From: Otis tarda
Lineage: Eukaryota; Chordata; Aves; Otidiformes; Otididae
DNA: 64,000 bases
Assembly (NCBI GenBank): GCA_026413225.1
Contig: CM048576.1
Coordinates: 2,922,501 to 2,986,500, forward strand
Reading direction: 5' to 3'
Part shown: positions 11,057 to 19,740 of the stretch, piece by piece
Layout of the letters: every line of letters begins with the position of its first letter
How positions within the stretch are numbered: position 1 is the stretch's first letter
Notes under the pieces: generated by a model
Seen by the model: only the letters and a program-made list of their open reading frames with translations
Databases searched by the model: none
What the model was told of the DNA's origin: nothing
Made by a program: the position numbers and the translations under genes

Positions 11057-11064
11057 TGACGTCA
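11057..11064. promoter_or_regulatory. Perfect CRE palindrome TGACGTCA
   Basis: A second full CRE, within CATTTGACGTCACATGAG, about 1.8 kb from the one at 9219. Two perfect copies of this CpG-containing 8-mer in 2 kb is more than expected in CpG-depleted vertebrate DNA. No transcription start is recognisable. Confidence 0.4.
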
Positions 11065-11326
11065 CATGAGCAGCCTGTGCAGAGTATTAAACTCTGTGCA
11101 GAGGATCAGGATATGCTAATGCTATCACTTTTGCAAACAAAATTAATGCTTTCCAAGCCCTGAAGCCACTAGATTCCTCGTCTCCTGCAGGGACTTGTGT
11201 TGGGTCAACCCTGAGCCACGTGGGAATTTCATCCTCCAGCAATACAGAAGATGAGGTTTTAGCAGATCAGGAAGCTACATAAGGACATGAGAGATAGGCC
11301 ATGACGAGTTTCCATCAATCCACAAC

Positions 11327-11402
11327 GTCAAAGGCCAGAAGAGACAATCAAATCTGACAGCCTGAAGATGCCACGCCACACAATTTCACCCTGCAAGCCC
11401 CG
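11327..11402 (-). mobile_element. Ancient CR1-type LINE tail
   Basis: On the plus strand the order AAAGGCCAGAAGAGAC, ATCAAATCTGACAGCCTG, CACACAATTTCACCCTGCAAGCC matches the reverse complement of the older amniote CR1 3' region, known from its 'ggtcagactagatgatc / tctggccttaa' signature and an 'aatttcaccca' stretch. The element is therefore on the minus strand. It is diverged, with small deletions and both ends eroded, so it predates the copy at 6267. Confidence 0.75.
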
Positions 11403-12014
11403 TAGCAAACAGAAGGATGATTCCCTTGCGCCCCGGCAAACATCAAACGCGGTAACTTCTTGCTGATGCAAGGTATAGGCTTCAGCGGGACAATCAGTCT
11501 TGCTTAAAAGACTTCGAGTGATGATGAATTTACCATTTTCCCCACCTAATCAAGGGATAGCTTGGTTTGCATCTGGCTCCTGTTGTACCGGAGTTCAAAA
11601 GACGTATTGCACAAACCAGCCTGGATTTAGGTCATGTATCACTGACATCTCCATCAAAAGAGTAAGGCTTCGCCAGCATCTACCAGAAAAACTCCTCTTC
11701 CCCCAAACCAGTCCCTCAGGGGCCCAGGACAGAACCTGTCCTAGCCTGGGGTTGGCGAAGGGGACACGTCCCCGTGCTGCCTTAACACCAGTCTCCAGCC
11801 TGGGAAGCTGTGGAGAACCTCCACGTGCTTCTTGACACCTCCACGCCAGTAAAAGATGGGGCAAAAGACCCCAAAACCTGCTCCAATGGTCAGCTTGGAA
11901 CCAAAGCATCCTCTGGGTCCCGCCTGGCAGAGTGGGGGAAACATGGGCAAAATAAATAAATAAAAAACCAATCTCCATTTGGAGGCACTAAATCCCCGTC
12001 TCCTTTCCAGATGG
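11403..12014. other. Non-coding stretch, no gene seen
   Basis: Short open frames on both strands overlap (11500-11835 plus, 11595-11978 minus) with no recognisable product. No repeat other than a short AAATAAATAAATAAAAAA run near 11950-11967. Confidence 0.55.
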
Positions 12015-12180
12015 CTGGGAGATTTCTCCCAGGTGGTAAATATATTATTAAGAACTCATTTCACCGTGAAATTGACTATTCAAAACACAGACAGAAGTTA
12101 ATATATTAGGACAACCTGTCTGAAAAACTCACGTTAGAGGGAATTTATTTTTGTTTAATATAAAACACAGCACTGTACAC
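12015..12180. promoter_or_regulatory. AT-rich conserved-element-like block
   Basis: Contains AAATATATTATTAAG, GAAATTGACTATTC, TTAATATATTAGGAC and TTTGTTTAATATAAAAC segments in about 165 bp without a recognised repeat. Regulatory texture is inferred from base composition and homeodomain-type cores. Confidence 0.25.
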
Positions 12181-12561
12181 ATGGCCTTCCTCAAGCATCC
12201 CGGCATTGTGAGCATCCCGGCAGGAACACGCGTTCATACAATGGGGCGGCTTAGCTACAACAAGACAAAGGTCACTGGATAAAGTCACCGTCACCTCTGG
12301 GGCTGCCCAGCCGTCAAGGACATCGCCACTGGGAAGCGGTACCCGTGCCTTGGCTAGGATGCCTCTCTAGTTCTCAACGACATCTCAATGCTTTCATTCC
12401 AGCACTCCTCAGGAGTCCAGCACTTAAAAAGAGGAAACCAAAGTATGGCAATAATAAAGATGAACTTTGCACAGCTACTCAGAGACTTCCTTCCATTAAC
12501 TCAGAAGAAAAAAATCCAAGCAACGTGACGAGGACACAAAGATTGTCTTTCACAGGGGCAC

Positions 12562-12620
12562 GGTTTAGGTGGGAAGAGCCCTCTGGAGATCTAGTCCCCC
12601 ACCCAAAGCAGGGGTAGGTT
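12562..12620 (-). mobile_element. CR1 LINE tail fragment
   Basis: GGTTTAGGTGGGAAGAGCC, CTCTGGAGATCTAGTCCCCC and ACCCAAAGCAGGGG follow the reverse-complement CR1 tail pattern (ttggaagggacctctggagatcatctagtcc, then ccctgctcaaagcaggg), with a four-base gap after GGAGATC. Orientation is minus. It is short, diverged and lacks the octamer tail. Confidence 0.75.
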
Positions 12621-12639
12621 TCCACCTGAAGCTGAGTCT

Positions 12640-12860
12640 AAACTTCCTCCAAATTTAGATTAAGCCTACACCTTGAAGCTATTTGAATTTATGCACCAAA
12701 TCCAAAGTCTTAGGAAGGCTGAAACCTACCATTATGACCTGCACAATTAATGCATTATCTCTTATTAACCATTAATAAGAAGCCTGAACTGATGTGTTTG
12801 CTAAAACATTTTCTAGTTGAATCAATTGTTTTGATTTGGGTAATTATTTAAAAGTATCCC
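12640..12860. promoter_or_regulatory. AT-rich block with nested inverted repeats
   Basis: Contains GCACAATTAATGCATTATC, then a perfect inverted repeat TCTTATTAA (12760-12768) / TTAATAAGA (12772-12780) around the loop CCA. A second, shorter AATCAA/TTGATT pair follows near 12820-12836. The facing TTATTAA arms suit paired homeodomain or POU sites as well as a hairpin. Confidence 0.33.
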
Positions 12861-13015
12861 AGATATTTGGGGGGGGGCGGGGAGCAGCACAATTTTGCAA
12901 ATCAGTAATGAATGAGCCTCAAAGGAACAGCAAATACTTGGTGTTGTTTAATTTGCTTCACAGCCTCTCTGTCAAGGAGCTTCAGCTTTCCTTTGGTGTA
13001 AGATCTGCCCAGGGG

Positions 13016-13036
13016 AAGGTCAAAGAGGGTGACCTT
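13016..13036. promoter_or_regulatory. Inverted AGGTCA half-sites, 7-base spacer
   Basis: AAGGTCA at 13016-13022 and TGACCTT at 13030-13036 are exact reverse complements separated by seven bases. AGGTCA is the nuclear-receptor half-site. A 7-base inverted spacing is not the classic dimer geometry (IR0, IR3), so direct receptor binding is uncertain. Confidence 0.33.
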
Positions 13037-13184
13037 TTTGTTCCCACTTAATAACAAAGGCCGACAGTTTGACTGCTGGATGCATGCAGACTTCAGAGTG
13101 TGTCTTCATTATAAGCTACACAGCATCTCCGAAGTCCTAGCCCTTCTGGAAAAGCACGGACAGAAGAAACCTCCGCAAGTCACG

Positions 13185-13285
13185 GGTCTATTAGATTAGA
13201 AATACTCCTTTCATTTTAATTCAGCTGCTAATTAACTCACTTCAAGCTAAATGCCTCTATCTAGAATAAAGTAAGCTCTTCGCAG
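13185..13285. promoter_or_regulatory. Small AT-rich homeodomain-core block
   Basis: Contains ATTAGATTAGAAATAC, CATTTTAATTC and CTGCTAATTAACTC in 100 bp. It could be a small regulatory element or simply AT-rich background. Confidence 0.2.
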
Positions 13286-14448
13286 ACCTTTGGTCCAGGA
13301 CACACATGGCTTGGCAGCTACCTCAGCTGGGCTTGGTGGCAGCTAGGGCAGGTGAACTAGGAGGAAAGGTCTTCAAAGAAACGTCCCAGCACCCCTGCAC
13401 TAAGCACGGCCTCTTCGGCAGTGTTGGTTGGGAGATTGAGCGTACGGTAGCCTGGACAGACATAACAGGAGTTGTACAAGTTGTCCTTTGAGAAGAGAAA
13501 CTGGTGGAAGATACCTGAGGATCAAGAGAGGACAGAGGTCCCACAGATAACATGAGAAGGGAAAGAGTTATCCCGCTCTGGAAAAAGCTGGATATTTCAA
13601 AGAACCACCACCCATCCTAGCCCTTGGAAAATTTCCATACAGAGAAATACAAACACCCCTCTTCCATCACCACTGAACCAGCCCAGTTTATCAGGAGCAA
13701 TCTCTGAAGTCCACTATAGATAGCCTTTCTCTTCAGACCTAGAACAGAAAACCCACTTGAACCCTAAAAAAGCCAGTTATCTGCAGTAATAAAAAATCAC
13801 GGCCTGTCTTGGCAAGTAAATATGTCAGCTATCAGGCGACAGACTTGGCCTCTGGCTCCTTCTCTCAGTCGCTTCTCTGAGCCATTCTGCTGCAGCTAAA
13901 TAATTAAATACGTGTTGGAACAGGGACCTGAGCACACGTCTCCTCCATCCCGGCTGAGTGCCCTAGCTGATGGGCTATAAAATCTCTGCTGGCCCAACAA
14001 ATTCATGCAAAATGGAGCAGCTTCGACTAAGGAGAGACAGAGTCACGCTCCATCCTCTTGCTCTTCAGAGAACCCACCCAGGAGCAAACATTGACAAGCT
14101 GGACATGTGCTTTTGTTGGCCAAGCTCAAAACGTTTGCGTCTCTTGGCTGAACTCATCATCCTTCCAAACTCAACCAAGTAAAAATAACCATAACAATTG
14201 CAAGAGCAATTTTTATTAATAAAACGAAAAAATGCTTTGGATGAGAAAAATGTCCCCCCTATCCAAGGTGCTTTAACTCAGCTGTTTCGACAAGTGGCCT
14301 CCTCCGGTGATAGTCAGGGTCACCCAGCTAACTGCAAACTCCCCCAGCAATAAGCACAGTCCTTGAGGATGCTACGAGATACCCAGTCCCTTAGAAAGCC
14401 CTCTTATTAAAGCGGCCCTTCCTTGATTTGCCACTCCATGCCAGCAAA

Positions 14449-14591
14449 TCAATTCCTCGACAGAATTTCTCTTTCTTGGCCCTCTTGGTTTTGATTCTCT
14501 TCCATCTCCCTTCTCCAGTGGAATAAGCGATCATTAATCCCGTCAAAGGAAATGAGACTTTCTCTCACGTAGAGGAACACATCTGAAGTTC
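14449..14591 (-). other. Weak candidate terminal exon
   Basis: On the minus strand a splice-acceptor-like TTACTTCTTGCAG is followed by 46 open codons ending in TGA at 14449-14451. The peptide begins TSDVFLYVRESL and has a charged Glu/Gln-rich end (around REMEENQNQ). Seen: the acceptor-like string and the open frame. Not seen: any domain I recognise, a matching upstream exon, or a clear AATAAA close downstream. Acceptor-like strings are common by chance, so this is a low-confidence note rather than a gene call. Confidence 0.1.
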
Positions 14592-14789
14592 CTGCAAGAA
14601 GTAACACATTACCTTGATACCCTGACATCACGAAAAACGGTTCTGGGGAACGTGTCTTGCTTTTCTTCTTTTTGTCAGTTATTCATTCAAGGCACCCAAA
14701 CCAGCTGTTATGAGTGGCTGGCATCTAATTTACAGAGCGGGGTAGGGGGGAAGAAAAAAGGAAAAAAAAAAGAAAAGCTTACTCTCTGC

Positions 14790-14965
14790 ATACATTCTTT
14801 CTACAAATCTGAGTGCTAATAGTATTTGACATGTTGGTAATTTGGGTTTTTTACCATAATTCATTTAGTGTCATTCTGCTTTATTATTGTACATTTTACA
14901 CAGTGATGCGCAGAAAATGTTGTTGCTTTCTTTTTTTCCCTCCTTAAACAATTTTATTCCTTCTA
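14790..14965. promoter_or_regulatory. AT-rich conserved-element-like block
   Basis: Contains GAGTGCTAATAGTATTTGAC, GGTAATTTGGG, CATAATTCATTTAGTG and TTTATTATTGTACATTTTAC. It is repeat-free apart from a T-run near 14930, with textbook enhancer-like AT texture, between two purine-rich tracts. Confidence 0.3.
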
Positions 14966-14978
14966 GAAATCACTCATT

Positions 14979-15006
14979 CATGCTAGCCACATTCTAAGCT
15001 AGCATG
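14979..15006. repeat. Hairpin with CATGCTAGC arms
   Basis: CATGCTAGC at 14979-14987 and GCTAGCATG at 14998-15006 are perfect 9-base reverse complements around a 10-base loop. No function can be assigned. Confidence 0.55.
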
Positions 15007-15166
15007 GGAGGGAAGAAAAAAACAGAAATCAAACAGAAAATAGGCAGCGAGAGAAGAGAAAAATAAATGAAAACTAGGGAAAAGACAATAGGAAGAGAAA
15101 ATAAGATGAGGAATTATGCAAATAGAAGACGACAAAGCCAAGAGGCAGAAGGGCAGAGAAGGGATC
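15007..15166 (+). repeat. Long purine-rich tract with an octamer
   Basis: About 160 bp is dominated by A and G on the plus strand (AGGGAAGAAAAAAACAG, GAGAGAAGAGAAAAATAAATG, GGAAGAGAAAATAAGATGAGG and similar). A perfect POU octamer ATGCAAAT lies inside at 15116-15123. Such strand asymmetry can reflect degenerate simple repeats and favours nucleosome depletion or triplex formation. Confidence 0.55.
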
Positions 15167-16074
15167 CAGTTCCCCGTGCTTCCGGAGAGCGCATCCTACT
15201 TCTGCCCAGACGCTGGAGCAAACGGGAATCCAGCCAGTTAAGGCCCATTTGTTTCCATTTTCCATGGAGTTGAGCTACTCTTGAGCTCAACAACTGCTTT
15301 TCTCCTCCATGCTTAGAGCGCTTGTGTGACGTTCGACAGGATGTTCTTCTGGAAATCTCTGCAGTCTGAAAAGAGCTGGGCAGAAAATAACTGTTCCTGC
15401 TCTACAAAAATGCCCTTTCCAGTGAAGGGGAAGAGGGGGGAAGAAGCCCTAAAAAGTCACAAACCAAAGTTCTCAAATAATTTAAACTCAAGCAAAAACT
15501 GGGCCAAAAGCAACATGATCTTTAAATTTCAACCATTTCTCCTTATTAATTAAAAGAAAAATCCAGCTAGCCCTCATTTTTTTTTCATTTTGAGCCAGAA
15601 AATCACTTTGTTTCCTTAAAAAAAAGAAATTAAAATATTTAAAACCTTGCAAAACACTCTAATTTCTCCTGTATTTGTTAGTTCTGCCCAGGCACTCCCT
15701 TGAAACTGGCCTGTTCTCCTGGAAAGGCTGGTCTCCCTAAACCAGCACGTCCCAGGTTAAGAAGAACCAAGGGCCTTTCATCATCACCTCCTGACCCACC
15801 ACGGCAGACGGGGAGAGTCCATGCCAGCAAAGGGCCCCTGCCAGTGCCACGAATCCCAGCCCACCCTTGGCTCTCCACGTGGAAAATGGGGAAGGACTCA
15901 GTCCCTCAGCTCCCAGCATCTCGGGACAAATGGATGGACGAGAGACAGCCAGTCAACTTAGGTGGAGACCTGGATAATCCACTCAACTTCTTGAGGTGGG
16001 AAGGAGCCACTTTGCTCCCAAGCCGTCGCCTCTGTTCTTACATCTCTCTGAGGGCTTCAAGCCACCCGCGATCC
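15167..16074. other. Non-coding stretch, no gene seen
   Basis: Short open frames only. A-rich and T-rich runs lie between 15540 and 15650. The remainder is G+C-moderate sequence without recognised repeats. Confidence 0.55.
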
Positions 16075-16235
16075 CCTGTTAGTTAATAAGGAAAGTGAGA
16101 GATTCAACAATTGTTTTTGCCTGGGCTGCCTTGTAAAGGCTCCGTCGCTCAGCAATGAAACAAAAGGGGACTAATAACACCCCGCACCGCAAAAGCAAGT
16201 GCCAAGGAAGAGACAGAAATCAATTATCGGGGTGA
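16075..16235. promoter_or_regulatory. Conserved-element-like block
   Basis: Contains GTTAGTTAATAAGG, TTCAACAATTGTTTTTGCC, CTTGTAAAGGC, GACTAATAACACC and AATCAATTATCGG. ACAATTG and ATTGTT fit E-box/SOX-type cores. Repeat-free; regulatory role inferred from texture. Confidence 0.28.
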
Positions 16236-17511
16236 AATTCAAAGGGAGAGGAAGTGGCAAACACGTACGCATCAGCAAACAGCACGCGTAATCCCATTAA
16301 CACAGACGCTGTCTCCCTTGCGGGATCGCTGAGCCAGGGAGAAAGATGATAATTAAAATAAACAAACAAAAAGTAGCCTCAACTTGACGGGTGAGGGATG
16401 GCAGGGTGGCTGGCTGCCACTGGGACAGGGCAGAGGGCAGAAAGGGGAGCTGGGATGAAGCTGCGGGGATCGGGACCCTGGGGAGGGGGATGCTGCTGAA
16501 GGATGCCTAAATCGTGACATCTTTAACACAACCTGCTGAAATGCCACGTTGTGAGGCCGGAGCCACACGTCAACGAGGAATGAGGATGCTCTCAGGATGC
16601 GCCGCTGCTCCCCACGGCAGGGACCAGCGCCCCGGCATCCCCCTTGCCCCACTCTACCGGAGCAGAGATGCCAGGCTGGGACCCCGGCAAACACACAGCC
16701 ATCAATCCTCTAAATGTCTCTGTGCTCTTGGTTGATTCACCGAAAAACTTCAAACTCCATCTCTCACCATTTTCTGTTGGGATAAATCAAGGCTTGCATC
16801 CAAACACAATTAAAAACCCATCAGTCTCTTTTTTCCTAACGAGGGCTGCTCTGGCAGCTAACGTGCCACAGGCTAAGGGCATGGTGGAGAAGCACAACCC
16901 TTCGTGGTGGGGATCAGGAGACCATCACAGAACAGCTGAACCAGCTGGGAAGATCTCTGCCTGCCATGAGCAGGGATACAGGCTGCAGAGAAGGGATGCG
17001 GGGCTCCCTGCGACGCGGCCACGTGCTCTGGTGGCACAAAGCTCAGGTGGCTGTCGCTACAAATGCACGTTTCCCACGTGGGGCAGTTGGACCCAAAGCG
17101 GCTTTGACTCAATTAGACCCTCTGAAAACGAGCCAATTGCAGCTGCAATCCCAGAGCATCCACAGGGGTTAGGGCAGCCCCGAGCACATCCCGAGCATTT
17201 TGTACCGCGTGAAACCCTGGAGAAAGGCACAGGAGAGAGCGAGGGGATGGCTGCAGAGCTCCTGCGAGCGACCACGCTCGAGAAATTGCCCACCTCGCAG
17301 ACCCTAAGTCCACAAAAATCTCCATTTTGCAGTCCTTATGTACTTGCAGCAATCCTGCCGATGCTCTTGCCCTGGAGACAGATTGAAGGAGCCGCGCAGG
17401 GGAACTGCAAGAAAATAACAGACCAGCATCAACGTTTCTCTATTCCCTTGTCATTTTTTTATTATTTGGGGCTACACGGGAACGGTGATGACCCTTTCCC
17501 TTCTCCCACAG

Positions 17512-17751
17512 GCGATGACATTTCAAATAGTGGTGACCCCCTATTTTATCTCAGGAACCCATCCAGGCAAGGACTGGTTTGGCATAATTGTCTGCGCAGC
17601 AACCCATCACAGCTTCCCAGATAAAATTTATTACTCCAGCGTAACTCTCTATTACTTTTCTCCTGAGCATCTGCCACTGGCAGCTTTTGGAGATACGCTG
17701 ATCCGGTATTGCAATCCCTATTTCTGCTCAGAAAAGGGCTCTCTCATCTAG
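17512..17751 (+). other. Weak candidate terminal exon
   Basis: A good acceptor-like string, CCCTTTCCCTTCTCCCACAG, ends at 17511. An in-phase frame follows for 79 codons to a TAG at 17749-17751. The peptide is rich in aromatic and hydrophobic residues (for example FGIIVCAATHH, VTLYYFSPEH) but contains no domain I recognise. An A-rich run with AATAAA-like strings lies about 230 bp downstream. No donor-bearing upstream exon was identified; chance remains the likelier explanation. Confidence 0.1.
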
Positions 17752-17971
17752 AGCCTGTGAGAGTTAATGGAAAACAGGATCCACATCGTCTTCCAAGGAT
17801 TTGGAATCAGAAACCAAAATGAGCTCACAAAGTCGAAAAAAAGTCAAAATCCTTTTCCCCTCACCCCTATGACTGCTCTCCCTAACAGAGCACCCTTCGC
17901 CTCCAACGCTGCCTCAGATATATGGTACTCCATAATTTATCCATTGTCTCCAAAGATGACAGAGCAGCTCA

Positions 17972-18011
17972 TAAATTAAAAAAATAAAAAATAAAAAAAA
18001 ATTTAAAAAAA
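17972..18011 (+). repeat. A-rich run
   Basis: AAATTAAAAAAATAAAAAATAAAAAAAAATTTAAAAAAA-type sequence over 40 bp. It could be a degenerate poly-A microsatellite or the eroded tail of a retroposed sequence; nothing upstream identifies a parent. Confidence 0.7.
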
Positions 18012-19384
18012 CCAGTCCTTTGCAAGGATGGTTTTAATATAAGGCTTTTCATTAAAGGAAAGAGCAATTCAAGTTAATTCCTGGAAATACTCAGTCCATC
18101 TGTCCTGGGAGCATCAGCAGCCAGGGACAGGGAGGGAGAGCGAACCTGCAGCCCCAGGCAGCGTGCCGGGACCCGCGACGCATCCCCTTGGAGAAGGCAA
18201 GATTAAAATACAGTCACTTAATCCCCTGCAAAGCCTCTTAAGCTTTTATATCAGGGTCAGCTCAGTTGGTGCTTAGTCAACCTGCCTCTGAAAAACATCC
18301 CAATTTAGGCCCTTCCGCTGACTGCCAAGTAGGTGGAAATGAGGGATCAAAGGCGACAGGGACCAAGTGGATGAAGGTAAATGCCATGTAAGTAACCCTC
18401 ATTAGGGAGCAAGGGCTTTTTTTAACCTCCTCTTGCCCACCCATCCCCTCCCCGGGCTGCTCCCGCATCCTTCCCTGAGCCAGCCCCAGCAGCTGCAGAG
18501 GGAGATTTTCTCCTCCTGTGCTTCTCAGCCCTCAAAGTTTCTGCAAGAGTTAGCAAGGCTGACTTATCCCACGGGTGGGTCCATCAGCTTCGATGAAGCC
18601 ATTTGCACCAGAGTCAGGTACGCTGCCTGGGCTGGGGGACAGCAGATTGGCTTTTAGCTGGAGAGCTTTGCAGGAGAGTTAAATCCCAATAAAACCATCT
18701 TAAAGAGGGGCTTTTAACCTCTTGGACTCCTGCATCTCTTCCAGGCTTTGCATTTGCACCCAGAAGCAAAAGGCTTGCTTCTCCTGATGACCTTCCCCAG
18801 GCTCCTTACGAGCAGCTCACCAAATCTTAGCGACATTATCCTGAAGAAATATCTTCTGCCACATTCAGTTTGATTCACCAGCAGTCAAAATTTTCCTTTC
18901 TCTTTCCTTCCCCCCACCTTTAAGCCAAGCAAAATTAGAAGGGAGATCCTGAGCTACAAAGGCAACTTCCACTGCAGCCCTGCTCCTGACACGTAGCGGC
19001 CACGATGGGAATATGCCGAAATCTGGGTTAATGGTGCCAGCCTTGTGCCATGGGACCTGCTGAGTTCCAGGCTAGCAGCCCGTGCTTTGCTGGAGTAAGC
19101 TCTTCTGAGCCCGGTTGCCACCATGAACCTGGCCTCTACTCTGCAACGCTACCCCCAAAAGCATTGGGAGCAAGGCTCCTCCAAAGCTAAGCAATAACTG
19201 GATTCACCAGAAGCTCGTCTTCCCAAGGATGCAGGAGCAACACAAATTATTTCTGCCTGAGCCAAGAGTTAGTGACACCACACGGAGCTGCCTGCTCCGC
19301 AAAGGCACCCTGTGCACTTAATTATATCCATAAGCACAAGTGCACATATACGCTCACGTACACACAGACATACATTCAGTTTGC

Positions 19385-19740
19385 AAAGTCCAGATGATCC
19401 TACAGCTGTATTTTAATATTTCAATACCAGGGTCAGAGCGAATCTCGCTGTCTCCCTCTTATCTCCCCGCCGCATACCAGCGCTGTCAATGCCATCGGCA
19501 ATTTTACATGTAAATGAGCCCATCCATCACTCCCTGCTCGGCAGCGCCTCACTTCCAAGACTACCATGGAGTTACACCATTAAATCTCCTGGCTTTACAA
19601 TATACATCATGACATATTTGACATCAATCAGCTGTGTCAGTCCGCTCACTGTAAACCATAAACTTGCTCTGCATTCCAGCTCCGTGCACAGTGATTAAAA
19701 CCTCCTCAGCCTGGCTTCCTGATTATGGTGATAAACGATG
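19385..19740. promoter_or_regulatory. Strong conserved-element-like block with PBX/HOX/MEIS-type sites
   Basis: About 355 bp of repeat-free, non-simple sequence. It holds CTGTCAAT at 19483-19490 (reverse complement ATTGACAG, close to the PBX:MEIS composite TGATTGACAG). It also holds ATCAATCA at 19623-19630 (reverse complement TGATTGAT, the PBX:HOX composite), followed at once by the E-box CAGCTG. CCATTAAATCTCC, CACTGTAAACCATAAAC and CCTGATTATGGTGATAAACG are further homeodomain or forkhead-like cores. The combination is typical of developmental enhancers; activity is inferred. Confidence 0.4.

Larger units (their letters stand above)
9236..11326. other. Non-coding stretch, no gene seen
   Basis: Only short open frames. 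The stretch includes a CpG-containing patch at 9236-9430, a 20-bp tandem duplication at 10906-10945 and a second perfect CRE at 11057. The rest is unstructured, moderately AT-rich sequence with no recognised repeat. Confidence 0.6.
12861..14789. other. Non-coding stretch, no gene seen
   Basis: Includes a G-run (GGGGGGGCGGGG, about 12869-12881), the inverted half-site at 13016-13036 and an AT-rich patch with TAATTAAC near 13185-13285. A weak minus-strand exon candidate lies at 14449-14591, and a purine tract rich in AAAAGAAAAG at 14740-14777. Other open frames are short and unrecognised. Confidence 0.6.
16236..19384. other. Non-coding stretch with the window's longest open frame
   Basis: The longest open frame (16644-17624 plus, 326 codons) begins at TTG, with its first ATG at 16668. 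It has no recognisable domain, a Pro/Ser/Gly/Arg-rich composition typical of translated non-coding GC-moderate DNA, and overlapping open frames on both strands; it is not called. Two CACGTG E-boxes lie at about 17021 and 17075, the second inside the 10-bp palindrome CCCACGTGGG. A weak exon candidate is at 17512-17751 and an A-rich run at 17972-18011. Confidence 0.55.
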
